DNA of 64,000 bases from Syntrophobacterales bacterium. GTDB lineage: Bacteria; Desulfobacterota; Desulfobaccia; Desulfobaccales; 0-14-0-80-60-11. The notes under the pieces are model-generated. The model made no database searches and was not told the origin of the DNA. It saw only the letters and a program-made list of their open reading frames with translations. The DNA is taken from positions 1 to 64,000 of the forward strand of contig JALNYP010000004.1 of the NCBI GenBank assembly GCA_023229795.1. Direction: 5' to 3'. The translations under genes were made by a program, and so were the position numbers. Positions 1-8,218 of the stretch are shown piece after piece (positions within the stretch are counted from its first letter, which is position 1; each line of letters begins with the position of its first letter).

Positions 1-1
1 T

Positions 2-256
2 CGGGAAACCATCCTGGGTTTCGGGGTTAATCGGTTGGGTCTTTTCGGGTCGTGCGCCCGGGGGGAGGCGACCTCAGGAAGCGATTTGGATTTCGTGGTG
101 GAGTTAGAAAAGAAGAGTTTTGATGCTTATATGGACCTTAAAGACTTTCTAGAGAAATTATTCGGCTGCAAAGTTGATTTGGTGATGAAAGATGCTATAA
201 AACCCAGGCTTAGAGAACCAATATTAAAAGAAACGATTTATGCGCCGGGATTATAA
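2..256 (+). CDS. mntA: MntA-type nucleotidyltransferase antitoxin (5' end outside window)
   Basis: Minimal nucleotidyltransferase of the MNT/HEPN toxin-antitoxin type. The known role of the family is to neutralise the partner HEPN RNase by adding AMP to it. The visible part carries the GS-X10-D-X-D signature (GSCARG followed by SDLD), the metal- and nucleotide-binding site. The reading frame is open to the left edge of the window, so the N-terminus lies upstream; the TTG at 35 is internal to the fold and is not a credible start. It overlaps the next gene by 17 bases, the usual coupling of these pairs. Base composition is clearly more AT-rich than the genes after it, suggesting transfer. Assignment rests on motif plus partner. 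Confidence 0.85.
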   Translation, partial: RETILGFGVNRLGLFGSCARGEATSGSDLDFVVELEKKSFDAYMDLKDFLEKLFGCKVDLVMKDAIKPRLREPILKETIYAPGL

Positions 257-581
257 CATCTACCTCAATGATATAATCGAGTGCATTGAAAAGATCATGA
301 ATTATACGACAGGATTTTCATCGGCAGATTTTTGTAATGATGCAAAAACGATTGACGCGGTAATCCGCAATCTCGAAATAATTGGTGAAGCTGCCAGAAG
401 ATTACCTGAAGAAATTAGAATAAAATTCCCTGATGTGGAGTGGCACAAGATTATTAGCCTAAGAAATATTTTGATTCATGAATATCCAGGGATTGATTTA
501 GAGACTATTTGGGACATCATTGAAAATAAACTTTCGCCGTTAAAAAAGCAGGTTAAAGAAATTCTACAAGGTCAACAGTAA
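240..581 (+). CDS. hepT: HepT-like HEPN ribonuclease toxin (DUF86)
   Basis: HEPN-domain RNase of the DUF86/HepT family, 113 residues, the usual full length. The catalytic R-X4-H-X-Y motif is intact: R75, H80 and Y82 in RNILIHEY; in characterised homologues the tyrosine is the residue AMPylated by MntA. The protein is helical and soluble with no signal peptide. The start ATG overlaps the end of the antitoxin gene, giving the antitoxin-first, toxin-second order. It stops 2 bases before truB, so the toxin pair is read directly into the translation operon. AT-rich compared with truB. That it acts as a toxin here is inferred from family, motif and partner. Confidence 0.88.
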   Translation: MRRDYNIYLNDIIECIEKIMNYTTGFSSADFCNDAKTIDAVIRNLEIIGEAARRLPEEIRIKFPDVEWHKIISLRNILIHEYPGIDLETIWDIIENKLSPLKKQVKEILQGQQ

Positions 582-583
582 CC

Positions 584-1474
584 ATGACCTCCGGCATCCT
601 CCTCATCGATAAACCCGAAGGCGTGACTTCCTTCGAGGTGGTGCGCCGGGCCCGGCGGGCCTTGGGGATACGCAAGATCGGCCACCTGGGCACCCTGGAC
701 CCCTTTGCCACGGGGTTGTTGCCTCTGTGCGTGCAGGAGGCCACCAAGCTGGTGCCCTACCTGATGCCCGAGCCCAAGACCTACCGGGCGCAGGTCAGGT
801 TGGGGGTGGCGACCGACACCCAGGACTGCACCGGGGAGGTGGTGGCGACCTCGGAGATCAGGCCGACTGTTGAGGAGATTCACCGGGTGGCCGCAGGTTT
901 CGTGGGAGAAGTGACCCAGGTGCCTCCCATGCACTCCGCGGTGCATCACGAGGGCGAGCGGGCCTACCGCCTGGCTCGCCGGGGGGAAGTGGTGGAATTG
1001 GCTCCCCGGACCGTGACCATTTACGAGTTGAGCGTGGACGCGGTGGCCATCCCGGAGTTCACCATGATGGTGCGGTGTTCCCAGGGCACCTACATCCGCA
1101 CCCTGGCCAAGGATTTGGGCGAGGCCCTGGGGTGCGGGGCGCATCTGGCGGCGCTGCGCCGCCTGGCGGTGGGACCGTTGTCGGTGGACGAGGCCTTGCC
1201 ACTGGCGCGTCTTACTGAGCAAAGGCGGGAGGAACTGGAGGCCCGGATCATCCCGCCGGCGGCCTGCCTGCCGGGAATGACCGCAGTGGCAGTAGGGCCG
1301 GAGGAGGCCCGGCGATTGCGCCTGGGCCAGGCAGTAGCCCATCCGGCGATGGCCCTAGCAGACGGCCAACGGGTACGGGTCCTGAGGGACGGCGAACTGG
1401 TGGCCGTGGCCAAGGTAAGGAGCCTGATGCCCCCGGCGGGGCTGGCCCCGGAACGAGTGTTTGTGAGCAGTTAA
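584..1474 (+). CDS. truB: tRNA pseudouridine synthase B
   Basis: Makes pseudouridine 55 in the T loop of tRNAs. The 296-residue protein has the normal length, the N-terminal KPEGVTSF motif and the catalytic GTLDPFATG motif with D39 as the nucleophile. The last 60 residues (from about 235) form a PUA-like RNA-binding tail. In most bacteria truB follows rbfA and a DHH phosphoesterase and precedes rpsO, and the downstream half of that order is kept here (rpsO, pnp). What precedes it here is the HEPN/MNT pair, 2 bases upstream, so either transcription is shared or the promoter lies inside hepT. Confidence 0.97.
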   Translation: MTSGILLIDKPEGVTSFEVVRRARRALGIRKIGHLGTLDPFATGLLPLCVQEATKLVPYLMPEPKTYRAQVRLGVATDTQDCTGEVVATSEIRPTVEEIHRVAAGFVGEVTQVPPMHSAVHHEGERAYRLARRGEVVELAPRTVTIYELSVDAVAIPEFTMMVRCSQGTYIRTLAKDLGEALGCGAHLAALRRLAVGPLSVDEALPLARLTEQRREELEARIIPPAACLPGMTAVAVGPEEARRLRLGQAVAHPAMALADGQRVRVLRDGELVAVAKVRSLMPPAGLAPERVFVSS

Positions 1475-1484
1475 CTGATTAAGG

Positions 1485-1561
1485 AAGCAACGAGCTGGCA
1501 TCTGATGCCAACAGACTTTGCGACAAATAATGCGGTAAGCAGCGCGGAAAGGCCGTTGCTT
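1485..1561 (+). promoter_or_regulatory. Structured rpsO leader candidate
   Basis: The truB-rpsO spacer can fold into a closed domain. Bases 1485-1492 (aagcaacg) pair perfectly with 1554-1561 (cgttgctt), and inside them 1496-1510 form a small perfect hairpin (tggcatc/gatgcca). The outer helix is followed by a short T run (1560-1564). S15 represses its own mRNA through leader structures in several bacteria, so an autoregulatory element or attenuator is plausible. No known S15 motif was recognised; the assignment is inference from position and pairing. Confidence 0.4.
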
Positions 1562-1565
1562 TTTG

Positions 1566-1600
1566 GCTGACGGTTGAAAGCTGAAAGCTGACCGCTAAAA
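1566..1600. repeat. Degenerate heptamer tract
   Basis: Five consecutive 7-base units of the form gctgaNN (gctgacg, gttgaaa, gctgaaa, gctgacc, gctaaaa) sit just before the ribosome binding site of rpsO. This is one member of the 7-bp-period family seen throughout the window. Confidence 0.6.
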
Positions 1601-1612
1601 AAGGAGGAAGAC

Positions 1613-1882
1613 GTGGCCTTAAATACGCAACAGAAACAGGAGATTATCGATCGCTACCGGCTGCATAACGCCGATACCGGCTCCCCGGAGGTGCAGGTGG
1701 CCATCTTGAGCGAGCGAATCAGTTACTTGACGGATCATTTCAAGGTCCATGCCAAGGACCACCATTCCCGTCGGGGATTGATCAAGCTGGTGGGGCAACG
1801 CCGGCGCCTCCTGAATTACCTGAAGGATAAGGATATCGAACGCTATCGGACCTTGATCGAGCAACTTGGTCTGAGAAAGTAG
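1613..1882 (+). CDS. rpsO: 30S ribosomal protein S15
   Basis: Primary 16S rRNA-binding protein of the small subunit platform. The 89 residues are the standard size and show the family hallmarks DTGSPEVQVA (21-30), the HXXDHHSRRGL segment (about 46-56) and the YLK...RY...LGLRK C-terminus. The start is GTG, preceded by a strong Shine-Dalgarno (aaggaggaag) at proper spacing, with no better ATG. It lies between truB and pnp, the conserved order; a leader capable of folding precedes it. Confidence 0.98.
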   Translation: MALNTQQKQEIIDRYRLHNADTGSPEVQVAILSERISYLTDHFKVHAKDHHSRRGLIKLVGQRRRLLNYLKDKDIERYRTLIEQLGLRK

Positions 1883-1902
1883 GAGGCTCATTGAGGAAGA
1901 AT

Positions 1903-4047
1903 ATGTCCAAAATATATTCAGTAGAAATCGGAGGTCGCGATCTCCATTTCGAAACGGGCCATTTGGCCCAACAAGCCAGCGGCTCAGTGCTGGTGCGCTA
2001 CGGGGAGAACGCGGTATTGGTTACCGCGGTAATGTCCGACTTCCCCAGAGAAGGTATAGATTTCCTACCCCTGACGGTGGATTATATGGAACGAGCGTAT
2101 GCCGCCGGACGGGTGCCCGGGGGGTTTTTCCGGCGAGAGATCGGTCGCCCTTCGGAAAAAGAGACCCTGTCCTCCCGGTTTATTGACCGCCCGATGCGGC
2201 CCTTGTTCCCCAAGGGGACGGTCAACGAAATCCAGATTATTGCCACGGTGTTATCGGGAGACATGGAGATTGATCCGGACATCGTCGCCTTAAACGGCGC
2301 GGCCGCGGCCCTGGAGATTTCCGACATCCCCTTTAACGGCCCGGTGGCCGCGGTGCGGGTGGGCAAGATCGACGGGCAGTTGGTGATCAATCCGACCAAC
2401 TCGCAATTGAAAGAAAGCACCTTGAATCTTATCGTGGCCGGCGCGCCCCAGGGTCTGGTGATGGTGGAAGCCGGCGCCAAGATGGTGCAGGAAGATGAGG
2501 TGCTCGAAGCCCTGTTTTTTGCCCAGGAGCAGTTGCAGCCTATCCTGGAACTCATCAAGGGCATGGGCCGGGAGATCGGGGAACCCAAACGCCTGATCCA
2601 GGAGCCGCCGGATTACTCGGAGTTGCGCCAGAAAATCGAGGCCCTGACTCGGGATAAGATCCTGGCCGCGATGAGCCATCCTGAAAAGAAGGCCCGGCAC
2701 CAGGCCATGGACCAGGTGCGCCTGGAAGCCTTAGCCGCCCTGGGGACCGACGTGGAAGGCCTGGAAAAGGTCGCCAACGGCCTCATCTCGGAGCTCAAGA
2801 AAAAGCTGGTGCGGGACCAAGTGCTCACCGAGCAGCGCCGCATCGACGGCCGCAGCTTCGTGGAAGTCCGCCCCATCAGCGGGGAAATCAACATCCTGAG
2901 CCGGACTCACGGCTCGGCGGTCTTCACCCGGGGCGAAACCCAGGCCCTGGCCGTCGCCACCCTGGGCACCCCCTCGGACGAGCAAAAGATCGAGACCCTG
3001 GTGGGCGAGACTTTCAAGTCCTTCATGCTCCACTATAACTTCCCCCCCTATTCGGTGGGTGAGACCCGCATGATCAGGGGTCCGGGGCGGCGGGAGATCG
3101 GCCACGGGGCCCTGGCCGAACGGGCCATTTCCCCGGTGCTGCCGTCCGCCGAAGAGTTTCCCTATACCATCCGCATCGTCTCCGAAATCCTCTCGTCCAA
3201 CGGCTCCTCCTCCATGGCGACGGTCTGCGGCGCCTCCATGTCCCTGATGGACGCGGGTGTGCCCATCAAGAGCGCGGTGGCCGGTGTGGCCATGGGGCTC
3301 ATCAAGGAGGACGATCGGGTGGCGGTCCTGTCCGACATCCTGGGCGATGAAGACTCCCTGGGCGACATGGACTTCAAGGTGGCCGGCACCGCGGATGGGA
3401 TCACTGCCCTGCAGATGGATATCAAGATGACGGGGTTGACCCGGGAGATCATGGGCCAGGCCCTGACTCAGGCCCGGGAAGCCCGGCTGCATATCCTGGG
3501 CAAGATGAACGAGGTTATCGACAAGCCATCGCCCACTCTGAAGGAGCACGCGCCTAAGATCATCGTGATCACCATTAATCCCGATAAGATTCGGGAGGTG
3601 ATCGGACCCGGCGGCAAGATGGTCAAGTCGATTGTGGCCGCTACCGGGATTAAGATCGACATCGAGGACGACGGCCGCATCCATATCTCTTCATCCGACC
3701 AGAAAGCCGCAGACGAAGCCATCCGGATGATCAACGAGATCACCGCGGAGGCGGAAATCGGCGCCATCTATACGGGCAAAGTTAAGAAGATCATGGACTT
3801 CGGCGCCTTTGTGGAGGTCCTGCCGGGCACCGACGGCCTGGTGCATATCTCGGAGTTGGCGCATCGCCGGGTGAAAACCGTGGACGAGATCCTCAAAGAA
3901 GGCGACATTGTCACGGTCAAGGTTCTGGACGTGGACCGGCAAGGGAAAATTCGCCTGTCCATGAAGGCGTTGATCCCCAACGACAACCCCCAGCCGGAAC
4001 ACTCGGATCGCAGGGGAGACCGTGCACCAAAAAAGCGTCCTGAGTAA
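1903..4047 (+). CDS. pnp: Polyribonucleotide nucleotidyltransferase (PNPase)
   Basis: Phosphorolytic 3'-5' exoribonuclease of the RNA-decay machinery. About 714 residues: two RNase PH domains separated by the helical linker, then a KH domain (GXXG in IGPGGKMVKSI, near residue 567) and an S1 domain (about 620-690), ending in a charged tail. I chose ATG 1903 because gaggaag lies at good distance; an in-frame TTG at 1891 sits only four bases after aggagg and would add MRKN. It follows rpsO by 20 bases in the classic rpsO-pnp unit, and its end overlaps the protease gene by 26 bases, implying translational coupling. Confidence 0.98.
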   Translation: MSKIYSVEIGGRDLHFETGHLAQQASGSVLVRYGENAVLVTAVMSDFPREGIDFLPLTVDYMERAYAAGRVPGGFFRREIGRPSEKETLSSRFIDRPMRPLFPKGTVNEIQIIATVLSGDMEIDPDIVALNGAAAALEISDIPFNGPVAAVRVGKIDGQLVINPTNSQLKESTLNLIVAGAPQGLVMVEAGAKMVQEDEVLEALFFAQEQLQPILELIKGMGREIGEPKRLIQEPPDYSELRQKIEALTRDKILAAMSHPEKKARHQAMDQVRLEALAALGTDVEGLEKVANGLISELKKKLVRDQVLTEQRRIDGRSFVEVRPISGEINILSRTHGSAVFTRGETQALAVATLGTPSDEQKIETLVGETFKSFMLHYNFPPYSVGETRMIRGPGRREIGHGALAERAISPVLPSAEEFPYTIRIVSEILSSNGSSSMATVCGASMSLMDAGVPIKSAVAGVAMGLIKEDDRVAVLSDILGDEDSLGDMDFKVAGTADGITALQMDIKMTGLTREIMGQALTQAREARLHILGKMNEVIDKPSPTLKEHAPKIIVITINPDKIREVIGPGGKMVKSIVAATGIKIDIEDDGRIHISSSDQKAADEAIRMINEITAEAEIGAIYTGKVKKIMDFGAFVEVLPGTDGLVHISELAHRRVKTVDEILKEGDIVTVKVLDVDRQGKIRLSMKALIPNDNPQPEHSDRRGDRAPKKRPE

Positions 4048-5269
4048 CGGCCTCAGGATCGTCACCGAGGAACTCCCCTACTTTCACTCCGTGGCAGTGG
4101 GGGTGTGGCTCAACGTGGGCTCCAGGGATGAGACGGAGGCTGAGACCGGCCTCACTCATTTCCTGGAACACATGGCCTTTAAGGGTACCCCTCGCCGCAC
4201 CGCTCTGGATATCGCCCGGGAAATCGACCAGTTAGGAGGCATGTGCAACGCCTTCACCGCCAAGGAGCAGACCTGCTTTCACGGGCGGGTCCTCGGGGAG
4301 CACCTTCCCCGGCTGGTGGACCTCTTGAGCGACCTGGTGCTTAACTCCCATCTGGATAGCGAAGACCTGGAACGGGAACGGCAGGTCATCCTCGAAGAGA
4401 TTTACTCCCAGGACGACAGCCCCGAGGAACTGGTACAGGTCTTTTTTTCCCGGAAGTTCTGGGGAGATAACCCCTTCGGCCGGCCCATTCTGGGGGAAGC
4501 CGAACAAATCGCCGGGGTTCGGCGGGAGGACCTGCTGTCTTACCGCCGGCGGGTCTATCGCCCGAGCGAGACCGTAGTGGCCGCAGCCGGCCGGCTCAAG
4601 CACGAGGAGATGGTGGATTTGGTGGCCGCCAGTTTTGACGGTTTTGCCAACGGCGCCCCGGCCCTGGCGCGCCGACCCGTCACCACCTTCCCCGGAGTTT
4701 ACCCCCTGGCCCGGGACCTGGAGCAGGTCAACCTCTGTCTGGGGGCCCCGGCCCTGGCCGCGGGAGATGCGCGGCGCTTCGCAGCCACCATGCTCCAGTT
4801 GATCCTGGGAGGCAACATGAGTTCCCGCCTCTTCCAGGTGATTCGGGAGCAATTGGGGCTGGCCTATTCCATCAACTCCCATATCCAGTTTTTCAGCGAT
4901 GGGGGCCTCCTGGGCGTGTCCGCGGGCACCAGCCCCGGCAACCTGGAGCCCATCATGGCGGCGATCCGGCGCGAGCTGCAGAAGATGCAGGCCGAACCGG
5001 TCACCGAGGCCGAACTCAGCGCGTCCCGGGAAAACCTCAAGGCCGCCATCATGCTCAGCTCCGAGGATTGCGACCACCTGATGCTGCGCCTGGCCAAGAA
5101 TGAGCTCAACTTCGGACATTACATTCCCCTGGAGGACATCATCGCCGGCCTGATGAAGGTCAGCGCGGCCGAGATCCTGGAATTGGCCCGGGACCTGCTC
5201 CGGCCGGAAACCTGGGGCGTGGCCCTATTGGGTCCGGTGGATGAGGCGGGCAGTTATAGCCTGTCCTGA
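4022..5269 (+). CDS. M16 family zinc peptidase
   Basis: Insulinase/mitochondrial-processing-peptidase-like protein of 415 residues, the short one-chain bacterial type often found after pnp. The inverted zinc motif HXXEH is present (H46, E49, H50 in THFLEH) with the distal ligand E126 about 76 residues later. The family cleaves peptides or processes proteins in the cytoplasm; the substrate cannot be told from sequence. The GTG start lies within the pnp end and has a purine-rich binding site (aggggaga) in front. No signal peptide. Confidence 0.93.
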   Translation: MHQKSVLSNGLRIVTEELPYFHSVAVGVWLNVGSRDETEAETGLTHFLEHMAFKGTPRRTALDIAREIDQLGGMCNAFTAKEQTCFHGRVLGEHLPRLVDLLSDLVLNSHLDSEDLERERQVILEEIYSQDDSPEELVQVFFSRKFWGDNPFGRPILGEAEQIAGVRREDLLSYRRRVYRPSETVVAAAGRLKHEEMVDLVAASFDGFANGAPALARRPVTTFPGVYPLARDLEQVNLCLGAPALAAGDARRFAATMLQLILGGNMSSRLFQVIREQLGLAYSINSHIQFFSDGGLLGVSAGTSPGNLEPIMAAIRRELQKMQAEPVTEAELSASRENLKAAIMLSSEDCDHLMLRLAKNELNFGHYIPLEDIIAGLMKVSAAEILELARDLLRPETWGVALLGPVDEAGSYSLS

Positions 5270-5276
5270 GGCAGCC

Positions 5277-5318
5277 GTTAGCAATTAGCAATTAGCAGTT
5301 AGCTATCAGCCTTTAGCA
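5277..5318. repeat. Degenerate heptamer tract
   Basis: Six exact 7-base units, all variants of NttagcN (gttagca, attagca, attagca, gttagct, atcagcc, tttagca), fill the spacer after the protease gene. Longest clean intergenic tract together with 43595-43636. Confidence 0.7.
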
Positions 5319-5396
5319 AAGATTGTGCGTGCGAAGTTGATCAAATGCAGGGTGCGCCCTGCGTACCATCTCTCTGATAGCTGTCAAAGGAACCTC

Positions 5397-5756
5397 ATGT
5401 TAGAAATTTTACCGGAGAGTGAAGGCAACATCGTTGGGGTGAAGGCCACCGGCACGTTCGACCGCCAGGAATTCCATGAAATTTTGATGCCGCACCTGAG
5501 ATCCATGATAACCGAGCATGGGCGGGTGCGGCTGCTCTTCTGCCTGGAGGAAGATTTTCAGGGCTTTGACCTGGAAGCCATCAAAAACGAGGCCTTGAAT
5601 AGCGAGCACCAGAACGATTTCCAGAAGATCGCGGTGGTGGGCGGCTCCTGGTGGCTCAACTTGCAGATGAGCTTGGTGGCACCTTTCCTCAACGGCGCCT
5701 TGCGCAACTTTTCCCGGGCCGAACTCCCCGACGCCTGGGTCTGGATCAGGGCCTGA
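5397..5756 (+). CDS. SpoIIAA-like (STAS-fold) protein
   Basis: 119-residue protein resembling the SpoIIAA-like/DUF3478 family, small STAS-fold proteins of unknown partner. The pattern is typical: an N-terminal beta strand with GVKATGTF, RVRLLFCLEEDFQGFDL in the centre, and a C-terminal WV. The open frame extends 24 codons upstream, but ATG 5397 is preferred because aaagga precedes it and the upstream part translates repeat sequence. No operon partner is visible; the next genes face the other way. Family assignment by overall pattern only. Confidence 0.7.
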   Translation: MLEILPESEGNIVGVKATGTFDRQEFHEILMPHLRSMITEHGRVRLLFCLEEDFQGFDLEAIKNEALNSEHQNDFQKIAVVGGSWWLNLQMSLVAPFLNGALRNFSRAELPDAWVWIRA

Positions 5757-5880
5757 ATGTTCGCAAGAGCACCCCACAAGGCCGTAACTAAGATATCAAG
5801 GAAAAGCGCTCCTAAAGTTGCCCACAAAAAGACAGGGCCACGGATGACCCTGCCTCAATGGCCAATGGTAGCAGTCAAAT

Positions 5881-6684
5881 TTAACCTTTCTTCATTTTTC
5901 TCCTTAACCCTGATAGACCCAAGCCCAGCAGGCCGCTACCCAACAACAGGAGAGCGGAGGGAAGGGGGATGAAGACCAACTGGTCATATTGCAATTGGAA
6001 GTTATCGAAAGCTATTTGGACAGGTAAGCCACCCGGGATTGTACCCGAATTAAGCCCACAGGCTAGCAAAAAGGCTGCATCCAAGGCAAGACTTGGGTCT
6101 TCGGAGTGGGCGACATTGATCCAATCAGTGGGACCCATATAATAACAATCAATCGTGTTGCCAGTTCTGGTAATCCTAAAACTTCCTCCCCCCCCTGGAG
6201 CGATATCAGTTTCAACCGTGGAGCCGAATGCAACACTGGTCTCACCATAATATATCTGATTGTAATGTGTTCCATCAGTGGCGGTATGGTCGCCGAACAA
6301 GGCCACTCCGGCTATTAAATCGGTAAGTAAAGGCTTATTTAACCCCAAGCCTACCTCGACCCCATTACCACTTGGCCAGTTCAATAAAGTAAAGTCAACT
6401 TGCATGTCGAAGTCGCCTCTTAAGGCCCAGCGGCTTTGATACCCGGCATCTCCACTCGTAGTTCCTGCTATCCAAATTTGCAGTCGCTGGTTCGTCTCCT
6501 TGACGGTGAAACCAGTACCAGAACTTATGGCTTGCCATAGGCTGGTATTGATACTGTTGTCGTTAAAATCGTCGATAATAGTATTCATAGAGGCCACTGC
6601 TAGTAAAGGAGAGGCCGAAAGCAAGCAACTGGCCACAAGCAAAGTGGCAACCAAAGCCATTTTATAATGCACTTTTCCGCTCAT
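5881..6684 (-). CDS. PEP-CTERM-type exported protein, copy 1
   Basis: 267-residue secreted protein with a signal peptide (hydrophobic stretch about 9-30) and a C-terminal sorting tail: IPLPS, a GSGLLGLGL transmembrane stretch and a basic RRKMKKG end. Such tails are recognised by exosortase, which releases the protein to the cell surface or biofilm matrix. The body starts with DDFND and LW motifs typical of laminin-G/concanavalin-like beta-sandwich domains. It is followed by no obvious partner and lies 63 bases after a paralogue that shares signal peptide, domain start and tail. Lower GC than surrounding genes. No exosortase is in the window. Ligand unknown. Confidence 0.82.
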   Translation of the reverse strand: MSGKVHYKMALVATLLVASCLLSASPLLAVASMNTIIDDFNDNSINTSLWQAISSGTGFTVKETNQRLQIWIAGTTSGDAGYQSRWALRGDFDMQVDFTLLNWPSGNGVEVGLGLNKPLLTDLIAGVALFGDHTATDGTHYNQIYYGETSVAFGSTVETDIAPGGGGSFRITRTGNTIDCYYMGPTDWINVAHSEDPSLALDAAFLLACGLNSGTIPGGLPVQIAFDNFQLQYDQLVFIPLPSALLLLGSGLLGLGLSGLRRKMKKG

Positions 6685-6747
6685 GGAATTCTCCTTGCCG
6701 AACCTCGGCGCTGACCTCGTCTCAATCCTTAAATGGCAGAGGTGCGA

Positions 6748-7524
6748 TCAGCTTTTCTTGATTCTTCTCCTCAACCATGGAAGACCTATCCCTATCAGGC
6801 CGGAGCCTAACAACAAGTAGGTGGAGGGAATCGGCACCAGGTTTTCGACCCCGGTGTATTGCACCTGGAAGTTATCAAAGGCTACCAAAGCAGCCTGGCC
6901 TCCCCAAAATGGAGGTGCACTATGGGCAGCAATAAAGATGGGAATATCGGCCAAAAAGGAATTATTGACTAGTCCCGCTATAGTGACCCAATTATCGGAA
7001 GAATCCAGGTAGAACCCTGTCAATAGGTTGCCGGTCCTGAGCAACCGGAGCGTGCCAGAAAGGTCGCTGGTGTATTTAGCACCGATGATAGTGAAAAAGT
7101 TTGTAACGTATTGCTCTGTACTTTGCCCGCCCCCGGCACCTACTCTTGAAACCTCCTCATACACTGGAACTGGGCTCGCGCCTCCTATCGATGTCCGTAT
7201 TCCATTATTTGCTGGCCAAGTCAGCAGGGAAAAATCAACACGCATGTCGAAGTCGCCGACCAGGATGAAATTGCTTGTGACGCCACCGCCAAAAGCTACT
7301 GGAGGAGCCGACGAAGGTATGTTTACCTGAAGCTGGCCGGAAGTCTGCGCAACGGAAGCGCCCCCACTGGTCCCAACTGTCCATAAAGCCGTATTGAGGC
7401 TGGGGCCGTTAAAGTCATCGGTAATGGTCCCCGTATAGGCCAGGAGAGCAGGGGCCGAAAGCAGACAGATAGCCAGAATGAACAAGACAACCAGAGCCAT
7501 TTTATAATGCATCCTGGACTTCAT
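6748..7524 (-). CDS. PEP-CTERM-type exported protein, copy 2
   Basis: 258 residues, paralogous to the gene just downstream: the same HYKMALV signal-peptide region, the same TDDFNGPSLNTALW opening of the mature part, and a C-terminal tail of IPSTYLLLGSGLIGIGL with RRRIKK. Bodies differ, so the duplication is not recent. Expected to be exported, processed by exosortase and displayed or released. The start ATG follows a purine-rich aaggaggct site. It is the first gene after the promoter candidate at 7666-7694, and the two genes are probably co-transcribed. Confidence 0.82.
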   Translation of the reverse strand: MKSRMHYKMALVVLFILAICLLSAPALLAYTGTITDDFNGPSLNTALWTVGTSGGASVAQTSGQLQVNIPSSAPPVAFGGGVTSNFILVGDFDMRVDFSLLTWPANNGIRTSIGGASPVPVYEEVSRVGAGGGQSTEQYVTNFFTIIGAKYTSDLSGTLRLLRTGNLLTGFYLDSSDNWVTIAGLVNNSFLADIPIFIAAHSAPPFWGGQAALVAFDNFQVQYTGVENLVPIPSTYLLLGSGLIGIGLPWLRRRIKKS

Positions 7525-7665
7525 AAAGCCTCCTTGGCGGGACCAAAATCTTGGTAAATTCCCACCGGTTAACTGTTCGGTTTAAAAAAACCGGCCGACT
7601 GTCTGCTCGGACAAAAGCCAACCGCTTTCCTTCCCCGCCTCGAGGCGGGTTTGGACTTTATGAAG

Positions 7666-7694
7666 ACGATAAACATGCTTTACAAAAAAGTCAA
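7666..7694 (-). promoter_or_regulatory. Sigma-70-like promoter for PEP-CTERM pair
   Basis: Read on the minus strand: -35 TTGACT, 17-base spacer, -10 TATCGT. Transcription would start near 7659, leaving a leader of about 135 bases before the start at 7524 with the 7634-7649 palindrome near its 5' end. Confidence 0.4.
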
Positions 7695-7811
7695 GCATTA
7701 TTTACAAGATAGAGTAATTAAATTAATAATGGAGAGGCCGATTAGGGGAAGGCTAAATATTCTGGGCGTTTACTTCTGAAGAGTGCCAGGCTGAGTGGTT
7801 CATCAGGGGTA

Positions 7812-7848
7812 CTGAAAAATCAAGCGGGGCCGGCAGGCCCCGCGTTTT
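7812..7848 (-). terminator. Rho-independent terminator
   Basis: Perfect 8-bp GC stem, gcggggcc and ggccccgc, with a 4-base loop (7824-7843), followed on the minus strand by ttgattttt. It sits about 75 bases after the stop of the small gene ending at 7923 and probably ends that transcript. A shorter T run on the plus side makes weak bidirectional action possible. Confidence 0.65.
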
Positions 7849-7922
7849 CATGGCATAGATGGGAAGGCTGGACCGGTTAGCCCACGGGCCCCAGGTCTTA
7901 AGCAAATCAGTCCGGTTCCTGC

Positions 7923-8150
7923 TCAAAAATCCTCTTCGTCCTCCAGGATGGCCTTGTTGATGAATTTATAGAGGCTGCCGATCCATTCCAGCTCGTTTTC
8001 CAACTCCGAATTGGCGAAGATCCATTCGCCGTCCCGGTCCTTGGCGATGATGACAATCTCTTCGATGTCATCCAGCTCCTGATAGAACTTCTCCACTACC
8101 TCCTTGACGGAACGTTGCGCCCTGGCAAAAGGTATGATGTTTTTCGTCAT
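7923..8150 (-). CDS. Small acidic hypothetical protein
   Basis: 75 residues if started at ATG 8150; the open frame allows a TTG start at 8189 adding 13 residues. I do not recognise a family. The sequence begins MTKNIIPFARAQ, is followed by an amphipathic helix, an EIVIIAKDRDG strand-turn segment, and ends in a very acidic ILEDEEDF tail. Soluble, no signal peptide or membrane segment. It lies just downstream of the alpha/beta hydrolase on the same strand and upstream of a good terminator, so the two may form a unit. Confidence 0.6.
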   Translation of the reverse strand: MTKNIIPFARAQRSVKEVVEKFYQELDDIEEIVIIAKDRDGEWIFANSELENELEWIGSLYKFINKAILEDEEDF

Positions 8151-8218
8151 GTTGTTGGCGGGTAAAGGGCCCGTCTCCCTCCCTAGCAATTATTCCCCTC
8201 GGTTGAAGGGTGGATTTT

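Larger units (their letters stand above)
7525..7922. other. Spacer upstream of the PEP-CTERM pair
   Basis: 398 bases without a coding frame that looks real. It holds a minus-strand promoter candidate (7666-7694), a perfect 16-base palindrome at 7634-7649 (cccgcctcgaggcggg) inside the resulting leader, and a terminator hairpin at 7824-7843. The middle (about 7670-7790) is AT-rich. No sigma-54 signature was found. Confidence 0.5.
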
